A DNA stretch of 36,626 nt, taken from NCBI GenBank assembly GCA_035286745.1, contig DATECU010000035.1:1-36626 (forward strand). Direction: 5' to 3'. The DNA is from DATECU01 sp035286745 (GTDB lineage: Bacteria; Acidobacteriota; Vicinamibacteria; Fen-336). Below, piece by piece: positions 16,457 through 26,005 of this stretch; position 1 is the first letter of the stretch; the number at the start of each line of letters is the position of its first letter. Below the pieces are notes generated by a model. The model was not told the origin of the DNA, ran no database searches, and worked only from the letters and a program-made list of their open reading frames with translations. A program made the position numbers and the translations under genes.

Positions 16457-19282
16457 ATGAAGGGGCCCCGCCTCAAGAACGCTGCCGTCGTCCTGGTCGG
16501 CCTGCTCCTGGCGACCTTGGGGATCTACAACGTCTTCCTCAAGGCCACCTGGACGCTGATGGACGACGGCGTCTTCTGGGCCCAGGCCGCCGAGGGTCTG
16601 GTGGCGGGCCGAGTGGCCGCCGGCGGACCGGCAGCGCGGGCCGGCGTGAAGCCCGGCGATGTGCTGCTCGCCGTGAACGGCGAGGAGGTGCTCGACGCTC
16701 AGGGGATCGAGGACCGGCTCGGGGAGCGCCGGGCCGGCGAGCGGGTGACCTACTCACTGCTGCGCGCCGCGGAGAAGCGTTCCCTGGAGGTCACGGTCCG
16801 GCCCTTGTCGCAGGGCAACATCACCCTCTTCTTCTATCTCTCGCTGGTCGGCTTCTTCAGCCTGGTGGTGGGCACCATCGTTATGCTGCGGCGGCCTCCC
16901 GACCGGGCGGCCCTGCACTTCTACGCCATCTGCCTGCTGTTCTTCCTCATGTACTCGACCTCGTACACGGGGAGGTTGAACCTGGCCGACTGGACGCTCC
17001 TGGCCACCGACTACCTGGGCATCCTGCTGCTGCCGGTGGTGTTCCTGCACTTCTGCTTGTCCTTTCCCGAGCGACGCCTGCCCACCTTTCGCGGCTGGCT
17101 GATCCCCGCCGCCTACCTGCCTGCGCTCTTCCTGCTGGGGGCGGCGGTGTCCAGCCAGGTGCTGTTCGTCACCACCTCACGGAGCCGGGTGCTGTGGGCG
17201 GTCACCGCCGCCATCGACCGCTGGAAGCCCCTGTACTTCGCGATCCTCTTCGCCCTCTCCTTCGTGATCCTGCTCGACTCCTACCGGAAGACGCGAAGCT
17301 TGACCGCCCGCAAGCAGATGAAGTGGCTGGTCTGGGGCACCGGCACCGGCATCCTGCCCTTCTTCCTGTTCTACGCCATCCCCTTTGCGCTAGGCGGCGA
17401 GCCGCGCCTGGCCACCGAGCTGGCCGGCTACATTCCGCTCGCCCTGCTGCCCTTGTCCCTGGCCTATGCGGTGGTGAAGCACCGGCTGATGGACGTGGAG
17501 CTGATCTTCCGCCGCACCCTGGTCTTCATCCTGGCCACCGCCGCGGTGGTGGGCATCACCCTGCTCACCGTCACCCTGTTCCAGGCGGCCCTGGCCGAGG
17601 ACGAGGAGCCCCACGTCACCATCATCGCAGTGCTCTGCACCTTGCTGGTGGTGGCCCTGTTCTCACCGCTCAAGAGCCGCATCCAGGACGCCATCGATCG
17701 GCTCTTCTTCCGCGAGCGCTACAGCTCTCGCAAGGCCCTGCTCCGCCTGTCCCAGGACCTGAACGCTCACCTGGACCTGGGGAAGATCGCCGAAGGCCTC
17801 TTGGACGGCGTTCACCGCGCCCTGGGTGTGAGCTCGCTCGCGGTCTTCTTGCCCGATGCCGAGGGGGCGTTTTCCATCTTCCGCAGCACCGGTTGTGAGC
17901 CCGGCGTGGAGACGATGCCGCTCCCGGCCCAGGGCCCGCTGCTGGCCCGTCTCGATTCCGGCGAGCCGGTGAACGCGGAGTCCGCCGCCGAGCCCTTCCC
18001 GGAGGCGGGCCCCCACAACCTCACCCACTACTTTCCCTGTCGGGTGAAGGGGGAGATGATCGCCATCCTGGGGGTGGGCCGCAAAGGTGGGCTCGACCCT
18101 CTGAACAGCGAAGAGGTGGACCTGCTCCAGGCCCTGGCCGGCCAGGCCGCCACCGCCTTCGTCAACGGCCGCCTGTACGGGAGCCTGCGCGAGAAGGCCA
18201 GCGAGCTGCAGCAGCTCAAGGAGTACAACGAGAACATCCTGGAGAGCATGGACTCGGGGATCCTGGTCTTGGATCTCGAGGGACGGGTGGCTCGCTGGAA
18301 CCGGGCCCTCGAAGGCCTGTACGGCCGGCCCCGAGCCGAGACCCTGGGGCGGCGTCTGGACGAGATCTTCCCCGAGTCCTTCATGGAGGCGCTCCGCGGC
18401 AGCCTAGTGTTAGGCGCGCAAGAGGAGATCGCCAACATCTACAAGCTGCACCTGCCCACCGTGGACGGGCGCAGCCTGCGGGTCAACGTCTCCATCGCTC
18501 CCTTCCAGCTCGGCTCCGGGGAGCGCCAGGGCACGGTGCTGATCGTGGACGACGTGACGGCCCGGGTCCGTCTGGAGGAACAACTCCAGCACTCGGAGAA
18601 GATGGCCTCCATCGGCCTGCTGGCCGCCGGGGTGGCCCACGAGGTGAACACGCCGCTGGCCGGGATCTCCTCCTACACCCAGATGCTGCAGGAGCAGGTG
18701 GCGAACGACGATCCGCGGGCGACGCTCTTGGAGAAGATCGAGAAACAGACCTTCCGGGCGGCCAAGATCATCAACAACCTGCTGAACTTCTCGCGTTCCG
18801 GCAGCGCGGAGTTCGAGCCCCTGGACGTGAACAAGCTGGTGCTGGACGTGCTCTCGCTGATCGAACACCAGTTGGAGGGTGCCCGCATCAAGGTGCGCAG
18901 GGAAATGGCGGCCGAGCTGCCGCCGGTCCGGGGCAACGAGAACCGGCTGCAGCAGGTGTTCTTCAACCTGATCCTGAACGCCCGAGACGCGATGCCCCGA
19001 GGCGGCTGGCTCACCCTGCACACCCGGGCCGACGAGGACGCGGTGGTGGTCGAGGTCCGGGACACCGGTGACGGCATCAAACGCGAGGACATCAGGCGCA
19101 TCTACGACCCCTTCTTCACCACCAAGGGCATCGGCCGGGGTACCGGCCTCGGCCTCTCCGTCTCCTACGGGATCCTGCAAGAGCACGGAGGCGCCATCTT
19201 CGTAGACAGCACCCCCGGCAAGGGCACCACCTTCCAGGTGGCCCTGCCGCCCCTGGAGATGCGGGAAGCGGCCCAGGGATGA
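16457..19282 (+). CDS. Sensor histidine kinase: TM-PDZ-multiTM-GAF-PAS-HisKA-HATPase
   Basis: A 941-residue membrane sensor kinase. TM1 (about residues 8-27) leads to a PDZ domain (about 45-116, PAARAGVKPGDVLLAVNGEEV) predicted to face the periplasm. Seven or eight membrane helices follow (about 120-405), then a GAF domain (about 433-571), a PAS domain (about 590-700, ENILESMDSGILVLDLEGRV), a dimerisation/phosphotransfer helix with His728 in GVAHEVNTPLAGI, and a HATPase domain with N-box (about 837-845), G1 DTGDGI (869), DPFFTTKG and GTGLGLS. All catalytic motifs are intact. ATG 16457 is chosen because the hydrophobic N-terminus begins there; the ribosome-binding site is weak. The NtrC-type regulator starts four bases after its stop, so the two form a cognate pair. 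Confidence 0.92.
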   Translation: MKGPRLKNAAVVLVGLLLATLGIYNVFLKATWTLMDDGVFWAQAAEGLVAGRVAAGGPAARAGVKPGDVLLAVNGEEVLDAQGIEDRLGERRAGERVTYSLLRAAEKRSLEVTVRPLSQGNITLFFYLSLVGFFSLVVGTIVMLRRPPDRAALHFYAICLLFFLMYSTSYTGRLNLADWTLLATDYLGILLLPVVFLHFCLSFPERRLPTFRGWLIPAAYLPALFLLGAAVSSQVLFVTTSRSRVLWAVTAAIDRWKPLYFAILFALSFVILLDSYRKTRSLTARKQMKWLVWGTGTGILPFFLFYAIPFALGGEPRLATELAGYIPLALLPLSLAYAVVKHRLMDVELIFRRTLVFILATAAVVGITLLTVTLFQAALAEDEEPHVTIIAVLCTLLVVALFSPLKSRIQDAIDRLFFRERYSSRKALLRLSQDLNAHLDLGKIAEGLLDGVHRALGVSSLAVFLPDAEGAFSIFRSTGCEPGVETMPLPAQGPLLARLDSGEPVNAESAAEPFPEAGPHNLTHYFPCRVKGEMIAILGVGRKGGLDPLNSEEVDLLQALAGQAATAFVNGRLYGSLREKASELQQLKEYNENILESMDSGILVLDLEGRVARWNRALEGLYGRPRAETLGRRLDEIFPESFMEALRGSLVLGAQEEIANIYKLHLPTVDGRSLRVNVSIAPFQLGSGERQGTVLIVDDVTARVRLEEQLQHSEKMASIGLLAAGVAHEVNTPLAGISSYTQMLQEQVANDDPRATLLEKIEKQTFRAAKIINNLLNFSRSGSAEFEPLDVNKLVLDVLSLIEHQLEGARIKVRREMAAELPPVRGNENRLQQVFFNLILNARDAMPRGGWLTLHTRADEDAVVVEVRDTGDGIKREDIRRIYDPFFTTKGIGRGTGLGLSVSYGILQEHGGAIFVDSTPGKGTTFQVALPPLEMREAAQG

Positions 19283-19286
19283 GGCC

Positions 19287-20729
<1,443 letters not shown>

Positions 20730-20759
20730 TGGCGGAGCTGGGGGCGGCTGGCAGCGACC

Positions 20760-20788
20760 TTGACATCGCCCGATCCCCTTGGTAGCCT
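20760..20788 (+). promoter_or_regulatory. Promoter for the DUF4388 gene
   Basis: TTGACA at 20760-20765, 17-base spacer, TAGCCT at 20783-20788. The predicted start of transcription is near 20795, giving a leader of about 124 bases. A partial sigma-54-like TGGCA-N6-TTGA overlaps at 20749-20763, but its -12 dinucleotide is not GC. Confidence 0.5.
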
Positions 20789-20813
20789 CACCTCTCTAAT
20801 TGGAAGCAGACAC

Positions 20814-20866
20814 GAGGGTTAGCATCGATGCTCGGCATTGCTTGGGCGATGGCGGTGCGAACCCTC
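20814..20866 (+). ncRNA. Candidate structured mRNA leader of the DUF4388 gene
   Basis: GAGGGTT (20814-20820) pairs with AACCCTC (20860-20866). Inside are AGCA-TCGA-TGCT (20821-20832, also a perfect 12-bp DNA palindrome) and CATTGC-TTGG-GCGATG (20836-20851, one G-U pair). Together these give a three-way-junction-like fold between promoter and start codon. It matches no RNA family I can name. Confidence 0.4.
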
Positions 20867-20918
20867 TAGGCCTCATGGTTCTCAAACGCGGTCGGAAGCT
20901 CGAGGGGGCCGACAGCTA

Positions 20919-21782
20919 ATGGCGTTTCAGGGCTCACTCGCCGAGCTTCATCTTCCCGACATCATTCAGCTCATCAGCGTCAGCGGGAAGACCGGCGTCT
21001 TCCACCTGACGGACGGAGCCCTCAAGGGGCAGATCTACTTGCACGAGGGCCAGATCGTGCACGCCGCGCTGGAGGACGCCACCGGCGAGGAGGCGGTCTA
21101 TGCCCTCGCTATCTGGAGCCGGGGGGATTTCCGCTTCGAAGCCGGGGTCGCCACCCAGCAGCGCACCATCAGCAAGAGCAACACCAACCTGCTCATGGAG
21201 GCGGCGCGGCGGCTGGACGAGTGGCGTGTGCTCTCCAAGAAGATCCCCTCCACCGACCATGTGCCGGAGTTCGCGGTCCAGGAAAACCGCGAGGGCCAGA
21301 TCAACCTCAACACCAGCGAGTGGATGATCCTCTCCAAGATCGACGGCCAGCGCAGCATCAAGGCCATGGCGGCGGCGGCGGGCCTTTCGGTGTTCGACGT
21401 CTCCAAGATCCTGTACGGGCTGATCGCCACCGGGCTGATCCGACTCAAGGATGCTACCGGGGCGACCCCAGCACCCCTGGCCAAACCGCGGCCGGCGGCC
21501 AACCCGGCGGCGACCCCCGCCGCTCGCCCTCCGGTCCCGGCCGCGGACAGCGAGCTCCTGGCCAAGCTCAACCGGGTCCGCGACGTGTGCAACAACCTGC
21601 TGGGCACGGTGGGCGAGAGCGTCGTCAACAAGCACTACTTGAAGGCCAAGGCCGAGCTGGAGCGGGGCGGAGGCGGGGAGGCCATAGAAGAGGCGGTCTC
21701 CCAGATCGCCCGCGCCGCCTCCATCCTCAAGGGCCCCTCCACCAGCGAGACCCTGCTCGATCAGATCAAGGCTATTCGCTAG
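20919..21782 (+). CDS. DUF4388 (PATAN-like) protein
   Basis: A 287-residue cytoplasmic protein. Residues about 1-100 are a DUF4388 domain (MAFQGSLAELHLPDIIQLIS, TGVFHLTDGALKGQIYLHEGQIVHA, GEEAVYALAIWSRGDFRFE), a domain found next to two-component and gliding/polarity genes in Myxococcota and Acidobacteriota. Residues about 128-180 resemble a winged helix (EWMILSKIDGQRSIKAMAAAAGLSVFDVSKILYGLIATGLI). A Pro/Ala-rich linker (about 187-215) leads to a helical C-terminal domain. It is probably an adaptor or regulator in signalling. ATG 20919 is chosen because the family N-terminus begins there, with GAGGGGG at 20902. It follows the NtrC-type regulator and precedes a GT-C gene by 30 bases. Confidence 0.82.
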   Translation: MAFQGSLAELHLPDIIQLISVSGKTGVFHLTDGALKGQIYLHEGQIVHAALEDATGEEAVYALAIWSRGDFRFEAGVATQQRTISKSNTNLLMEAARRLDEWRVLSKKIPSTDHVPEFAVQENREGQINLNTSEWMILSKIDGQRSIKAMAAAAGLSVFDVSKILYGLIATGLIRLKDATGATPAPLAKPRPAANPAATPAARPPVPAADSELLAKLNRVRDVCNNLLGTVGESVVNKHYLKAKAELERGGGGEAIEEAVSQIARAASILKGPSTSETLLDQIKAIR

Positions 21783-21812
21783 GTACGCCCGCGGTCGGCG
21801 GCCGCTCTCCCC

Positions 21813-23567
21813 GTGACCGAACCCTCCTCCGCCCAGAAACCCGGCGGCCTTGGCTTGAGCTTGGAGGGCCTCGGCCTCCTGACCTTGGCCGTGAGCTTCA
21901 CCACCTGGTTCGCCGGCTGGCCGGCTGGCCTGCCCAGCGGCGCTCCGGCGGCGGTTCTCGCGGTGTTGGTCGGAACCTGGGCCTATCGCGCTCGCCGGCG
22001 CCTGGCCCCACCCTACCCCGAGACCTGGGCCGTGCTGGCCCTGGCCATCGCCTACCGATTGCCAGCGCTGCTCCACCCCTGGGGCCTGGTGAACCGCGAC
22101 GGGGCCTACGGCGCCTTCGTGGCCCTGCACCTCTTGGCCGGCCAGCGGCCGGCGCCCGTCTTCACCGAGGGAGCCAACTACCAGGGCACGCTCAAGGGCC
22201 ACCTGGCGGCCCTGTTCTCGCTGATCACCGGCTCGCGGGATTTCTCCCTGCTGGTGACCGCTGCCGGCCTCGTGCTCTCGCTGGTCTTCATCCTGGCCAG
22301 CATGGCCCTGGCGCGGCGGCTGGGAGGGCGGGGGGCGGCGCTCTTCACCGGCGTCTATCTGGCCCTGGGCCCCAAGTTCCTCACCATCTTCACCCTGAAC
22401 AGCGTGGGCCAGTACGTGGACATCCTTGCGCTAGGCGGGCTGGCTCTGGCGCTGCTGGCGCGCCTCTTGGACCTGGACCTGAGCGGCCTGACCGCCCGCG
22501 GCCACTACCTGGGGCTCGGCCTGCTGCTGGGCGCCGCCTTCTGGCAGCAGCCGGTAGCCCTGAGCTACGCGGTGGCGGTGGGCTTGGTCCTGCTGCTGCG
22601 CCGAAGGACCTGGCGCGATGGCTGGGTGCTGCTGACTCCGCTGGGCTTTCTGCTGGGAGCCCTCCCCGTGCTGCTGTGGAACGTGCAGCACGGCTGGGCC
22701 TCGGGCGACATCATGGGCAGAGACAGCGACCTGCTGCGAGCGCAGGCAGAGGCCTTGCTGGTCTCCATCGAGCGCACCCTGACCGCCGCCTTCCCCATCC
22801 TGGCGGGCTTGAGCCCCGGCCATCCCTGGACGACTGTGCCTTTGGTCCCTACCCTGGCACGGCTCCTCCTTCCCGCCGTGCTCGTGGCGTTCTTGGCCGC
22901 AACCGGCCGCCAGGTCTGGAGCGGCGTTCGCCAGGGCCGACCACCATCCACCCTCCTCCCGCCCTTGCTGATGGCCTTCTCGCTCGCCTCCTTCTGGGCG
23001 GTGGCGTCCGGTCACCTCTACAGCCGTCCGCGGTACCTGCTGCCGGTGATGGCCGCTTCCTCGGTGCACCTGGGCGTGGTCGCGGCTCGGGCCTGGAGAA
23101 GATGGCCGGCGCCTACCGCTGTCGGGATGGCTGCCCTGGTGGCCTTTGGTGTGGTGGGGACGGTTCCGCGGCTGCGCCAGTGCGCGGCCATCGCGGAGCG
23201 CTACGGGCTTATCGTGCGCTCCCTCGATGAGAAGGGCATCCGCACCGGCTACGCCGATTTCTCGCTCTCGGCCCCGGTCACCATGTTCACCGCCGAGAGG
23301 ATCCTGCTGTCGCCTCGCCTGGGGCCCACCCCGGCCTACGAGTCGGAGGTCCAGGAGCAGCGGGTGATCCGAGAAGGCCCCGACGCCTTCGTCCTTCGCC
23401 CTGACGATGATGCGCAGGCGTTCGGCGAGACGCTGACCCGACTGGGAGTGAGCTTCCGCTTCGCGCCCACCCCGGTCCCGGTCTTCTACCAGCTCTCCAA
23501 GCGGGTCCCGGTGGAGGAGGTGCGGGGCTTTCGCGGCCACAGCGACGTCGCCGAATCCGACGAGTAG
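21813..23567 (+). CDS. GT-C family integral-membrane glycosyltransferase (GT39/ArnT-like)
   Basis: A 584-residue protein with about eleven to thirteen hydrophobic helices and a C-terminal soluble domain (about residues 455-584). The first extracytoplasmic loop has NRDGAYGAFVALHLLAGQ and FTEGANYQGTLKGHL, in the position of the acidic/basic catalytic loop of polyprenyl-phosphate-sugar-dependent GT-C enzymes. Such enzymes transfer a sugar from a lipid-phosphate donor on the periplasmic face. It is a clear paralogue of the protein at 31748-33457: the YVDILALG, LLLGAAFW, LLWNVQHGW, AERI and LGPT segments correspond. The start is GTG 21813 with no good ribosome-binding site. It may be co-transcribed with the DUF4388 gene. 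Donor and acceptor unknown. Confidence 0.75.
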   Translation: MTEPSSAQKPGGLGLSLEGLGLLTLAVSFTTWFAGWPAGLPSGAPAAVLAVLVGTWAYRARRRLAPPYPETWAVLALAIAYRLPALLHPWGLVNRDGAYGAFVALHLLAGQRPAPVFTEGANYQGTLKGHLAALFSLITGSRDFSLLVTAAGLVLSLVFILASMALARRLGGRGAALFTGVYLALGPKFLTIFTLNSVGQYVDILALGGLALALLARLLDLDLSGLTARGHYLGLGLLLGAAFWQQPVALSYAVAVGLVLLLRRRTWRDGWVLLTPLGFLLGALPVLLWNVQHGWASGDIMGRDSDLLRAQAEALLVSIERTLTAAFPILAGLSPGHPWTTVPLVPTLARLLLPAVLVAFLAATGRQVWSGVRQGRPPSTLLPPLLMAFSLASFWAVASGHLYSRPRYLLPVMAASSVHLGVVAARAWRRWPAPTAVGMAALVAFGVVGTVPRLRQCAAIAERYGLIVRSLDEKGIRTGYADFSLSAPVTMFTAERILLSPRLGPTPAYESEVQEQRVIREGPDAFVLRPDDDAQAFGETLTRLGVSFRFAPTPVPVFYQLSKRVPVEEVRGFRGHSDVAESDE

Positions 23568-23591
23568 CGCACGGACCCCACGACGAACGCA

Positions 23592-23736
23592 CACCACAGA
23601 GACACAGAGGCGAAGAGGGGCACGACAAGGCGGCGAGCCCCTCCCGAACGCTTGGGTCCCGACTGCGGCTTTGTTCTCTGGGCCTCGGTGCCTCTCTGGT
23701 TACCCTCGTTCTTCGCGTCTTCTGTGTCTTTGTGAT
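23592..23736. repeat. Intergenic element with inverted CACAGAGACACAGAG-type ends
   Basis: Left end ACCACAGAGACACAGAGG-CGAAG (from 23593). The reverse complement of the right end (23711-23736) reads ATCACAAAGACACAGAAG-ACG-CGAAG. About 145 bases separate the outer ends. The middle has further purine-rich AGAG tracts. It fills most of the 174-base gap between convergent genes and could act as a transcription-stop structure or be a mobile repeat remnant. No open frame is seen. Confidence 0.55.
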
Positions 23737-23741
23737 TAGCG

Positions 23742-24941
23742 TTATGCTTCCGGCGTGATCACCGCGTCGATCAGTAGCCGGTATCGGCTGAGCACGACAT
23801 CCCACCGGTAGTGGGTTTCCACGTAGCGACGCCCGCTCTCCCCCAGGGCTCGTCGCAACTGCGGGTCGCCGGCCAGCAGGGTCAGGGCCTCCACGAACTC
23901 GTCGCCGTTCTCGTAGTAGAGACCGGCGTTGCTGCGCAGGCAGTGGTCGAGCAGGACCGCGGAGCGGGCGTTCACCAGCGCGGGCACGCCCAGCGCCATG
24001 CCCTCGAGAAGCACGATCGACAGGCTCTCGTAGGGGCTCGGGCAGACCACCACCTCGGCACCTGCCATGGCTGCCGCCTTCTCAGCCTCGCTCAGGAAAC
24101 CCAGGTAGCGCACGCCCTCCGGCAGCTCCATGGCCAGCTTGCCGATCACCACCAGGTCGAGGGCCTGCCTCCCCGCCTGCCGGTACTGCTCGAAGAAGCC
24201 GAGCATCTCGTCGCAGCCCTTGCCGGCGTCGATCCGGCCGGCATAGAGGGCGTAGGGTCGGCCCAGGCGGAAGCCCTGGCGAAAGCCCCGGACGTCGGGC
24301 AATGCCGGCACCTCGACGCCCATCCCCGTCACCAGGGCCGGGCGCGAACCTATCTCGAAGCGGGAGCGGACCAGCGTCTCTTCAGGCGGCGTCAAGAAGC
24401 CAAGGGCCCGAGCCGACTCGAAGACCTCGCGGCAGATGCCGAAGCGAAGCGGCGGCTCATCATGGGCGGTGGGCACCAGGATGGCCCGCTCCGGTGCCGC
24501 CTTGAGGCCCCAGTAGGTCGGGTAGTAGAGGTAGGTGAAGAAGACGACGGCGGTGAAGCGGTCCTTCTCGCGCGCCAGGGCCTCGACCAGGCCTGGCACC
24601 TCCGGGCCCTGTCGCCGCAGGAACTCGATCTCATCCTCTCGGGTGTGCGGGCGGACGTACAACGGCTCCGCAAAGCGATTGAAGGCCTCGAGGTCCCGGT
24701 CTTCCCGGGAGGCGAACCGCCGTACCTCGACGCCGTTCAGGTTCTCGGTGCCCTCCGGGAGCTCGTTTCGCCAGGTCACGTAGTCCTGGGCACAGCTGGT
24801 GAAGACGGTGATGCGGTAGTCGCCGAGCAGCCGTTCCGCCACCGCCCGGGCCAACGCCTCGGAACCTCCGGTCACCCCGGCGCCGTAGCGCTGGACCACG
24901 AAGGCGACCTCGGCACGGCCCGCGCCCAACGCATCGCTCAC
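23742..24941 (-). CDS. GT4-type glycosyltransferase
   Basis: A 399-residue GT-B-fold retaining glycosyltransferase, cytoplasmic or membrane-associated. The N-terminal half begins AEVAFVVQRYGAGVTGGSEALA with a Gly-rich acceptor-domain loop. The C-terminal half has YALYAGRIDAGKGCDEML and the E-x7-E motif ESLSIVLLE in CPSPYESLSIVLLEGMALGVP. The GTG start (24941) overlaps the stop of the preceding GT gene as GTGA, so translation is coupled. It is the last gene of the reverse glycosylation operon. It is less like the other two GT4 proteins than they are to each other. Sugar donor and acceptor cannot be told. Confidence 0.85.
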   Translation of the reverse strand: MSDALGAGRAEVAFVVQRYGAGVTGGSEALARAVAERLLGDYRITVFTSCAQDYVTWRNELPEGTENLNGVEVRRFASREDRDLEAFNRFAEPLYVRPHTREDEIEFLRRQGPEVPGLVEALAREKDRFTAVVFFTYLYYPTYWGLKAAPERAILVPTAHDEPPLRFGICREVFESARALGFLTPPEETLVRSRFEIGSRPALVTGMGVEVPALPDVRGFRQGFRLGRPYALYAGRIDAGKGCDEMLGFFEQYRQAGRQALDLVVIGKLAMELPEGVRYLGFLSEAEKAAAMAGAEVVVCPSPYESLSIVLLEGMALGVPALVNARSAVLLDHCLRSNAGLYYENGDEFVEALTLLAGDPQLRRALGESGRRYVETHYRWDVVLSRYRLLIDAVITPEA

Positions 24942-26002
24942 AGCGACTCCAGGTAGCCTCGGAGCGTGGCCTCCACCGCTTCCGGCGCGAACGCGTGCAG
25001 CCGGCGCTCCTGGCCGGCCAGGACCTGGGCGCGCAGCCCGCCGTCGACCGTCAGCCGGTGCGCCGCCTCGGCCATCAGGTCGATGCGCTTCTCGGCGAAC
25101 TGGAGGCCGGCCTCCCCCAGGGTGTAGGGCACCGCGGTCGAGGCGAAGGCAACGATGGGCACGCCCATCAGCATCGATTCCACCAGGGGCACGCCGAAGC
25201 CCTCGTGCTCGCTCATGGAGACGAAGACGGAGGCGGTGCGGAAGCAGGCGAGCAGGTCTTGGTGGTCGAGGTGGCCGGTCAAGACCACCTCCTGCGGCGT
25301 GAAGCCCTCCTCGTACAGGAACGACTGCAGGGCGTCGTGGTAGTGGCGCTGCCGGGGCAGCTTCCCCACCAGCACCAGCCTGACGTCGGGAGAGATGAAG
25401 CGCTTCCAGTACGACGCCAGACGAATCAGATCCTCTTGCTTCTTGTTGGGAGCCACCCGGCCCACGAACAAGACGTTGCTCCGCTCGTCTCGGAGCAGCC
25501 GCAGCAGCACCGGACCGGCCGGCTCGCGGTAGCGGGCGAAGTCGAGGTAGATGGGGAGCACCCCGGTGCGCGTGAAGCCGGCCGCCTCCAGTTCCTGACG
25601 GTTGAACTCGCTGTCGGCCAGGCCCAGATCCACCCGGTCCCGCAGCACCTTGAACTCCTCCCGGCCCAGGGTACAGATGCGCACCATCTCGTCGTCGTAG
25701 CCCAAGAAGAACTCGGGCGGGGTGATGTTGTGGTGCAGCATCACCCGGCGACCGCGATGCTCGGCCAACGCGGCCGTCAGCGGCGAGGGCAGCGCGTAGT
25801 GGAGGATGACGACGTCGTCGGGCCCGCCCGGCTGCCATTCCGAGAAAGCCCGCCCGTCGCCCGTGAGGTCCTCATCCACCTGCAAGGCATACACGTCGGC
25901 CGGGTGGCCCCAGCGCCGGAAGGCGTCGCGCATCAGACGAGCCGAGTCCCCGATGGCGTCGCCCCGGTGAAGCGCGGGCACCCACTGGTCCACTCGGCGC
26001 AT
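24938..26002 (-). CDS. GT4-type glycosyltransferase (paralogue 1)
   Basis: A 354-residue GT-B glycosyltransferase. Conserved features are LHHNITPPEFFLGY, LADSEFNRQELEAAGF, NVLFVGRVAPNKKQEDLI (nucleotide-sugar domain, phosphate-binding Arg/Lys) and E-x7-E in SEHEGFGVPLVESMLMG. It is paralogous to the next gene upstream through most of its length. It starts at ATG 26002, three bases after that gene's stop. It belongs to the reverse operon STAS-UbiA-coiled coil-GT-GT-GT. This subgroup of GT4 enzymes is often found in O-antigen or exopolysaccharide clusters; the exact linkage is unknown. Confidence 0.87.
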   Translation of the reverse strand: MRRVDQWVPALHRGDAIGDSARLMRDAFRRWGHPADVYALQVDEDLTGDGRAFSEWQPGGPDDVVILHYALPSPLTAALAEHRGRRVMLHHNITPPEFFLGYDDEMVRICTLGREEFKVLRDRVDLGLADSEFNRQELEAAGFTRTGVLPIYLDFARYREPAGPVLLRLLRDERSNVLFVGRVAPNKKQEDLIRLASYWKRFISPDVRLVLVGKLPRQRHYHDALQSFLYEEGFTPQEVVLTGHLDHQDLLACFRTASVFVSMSEHEGFGVPLVESMLMGVPIVAFASTAVPYTLGEAGLQFAEKRIDLMAEAAHRLTVDGGLRAQVLAGQERRLHAFAPEAVEATLRGYLESL

Positions 26003-26005
26003 GGC

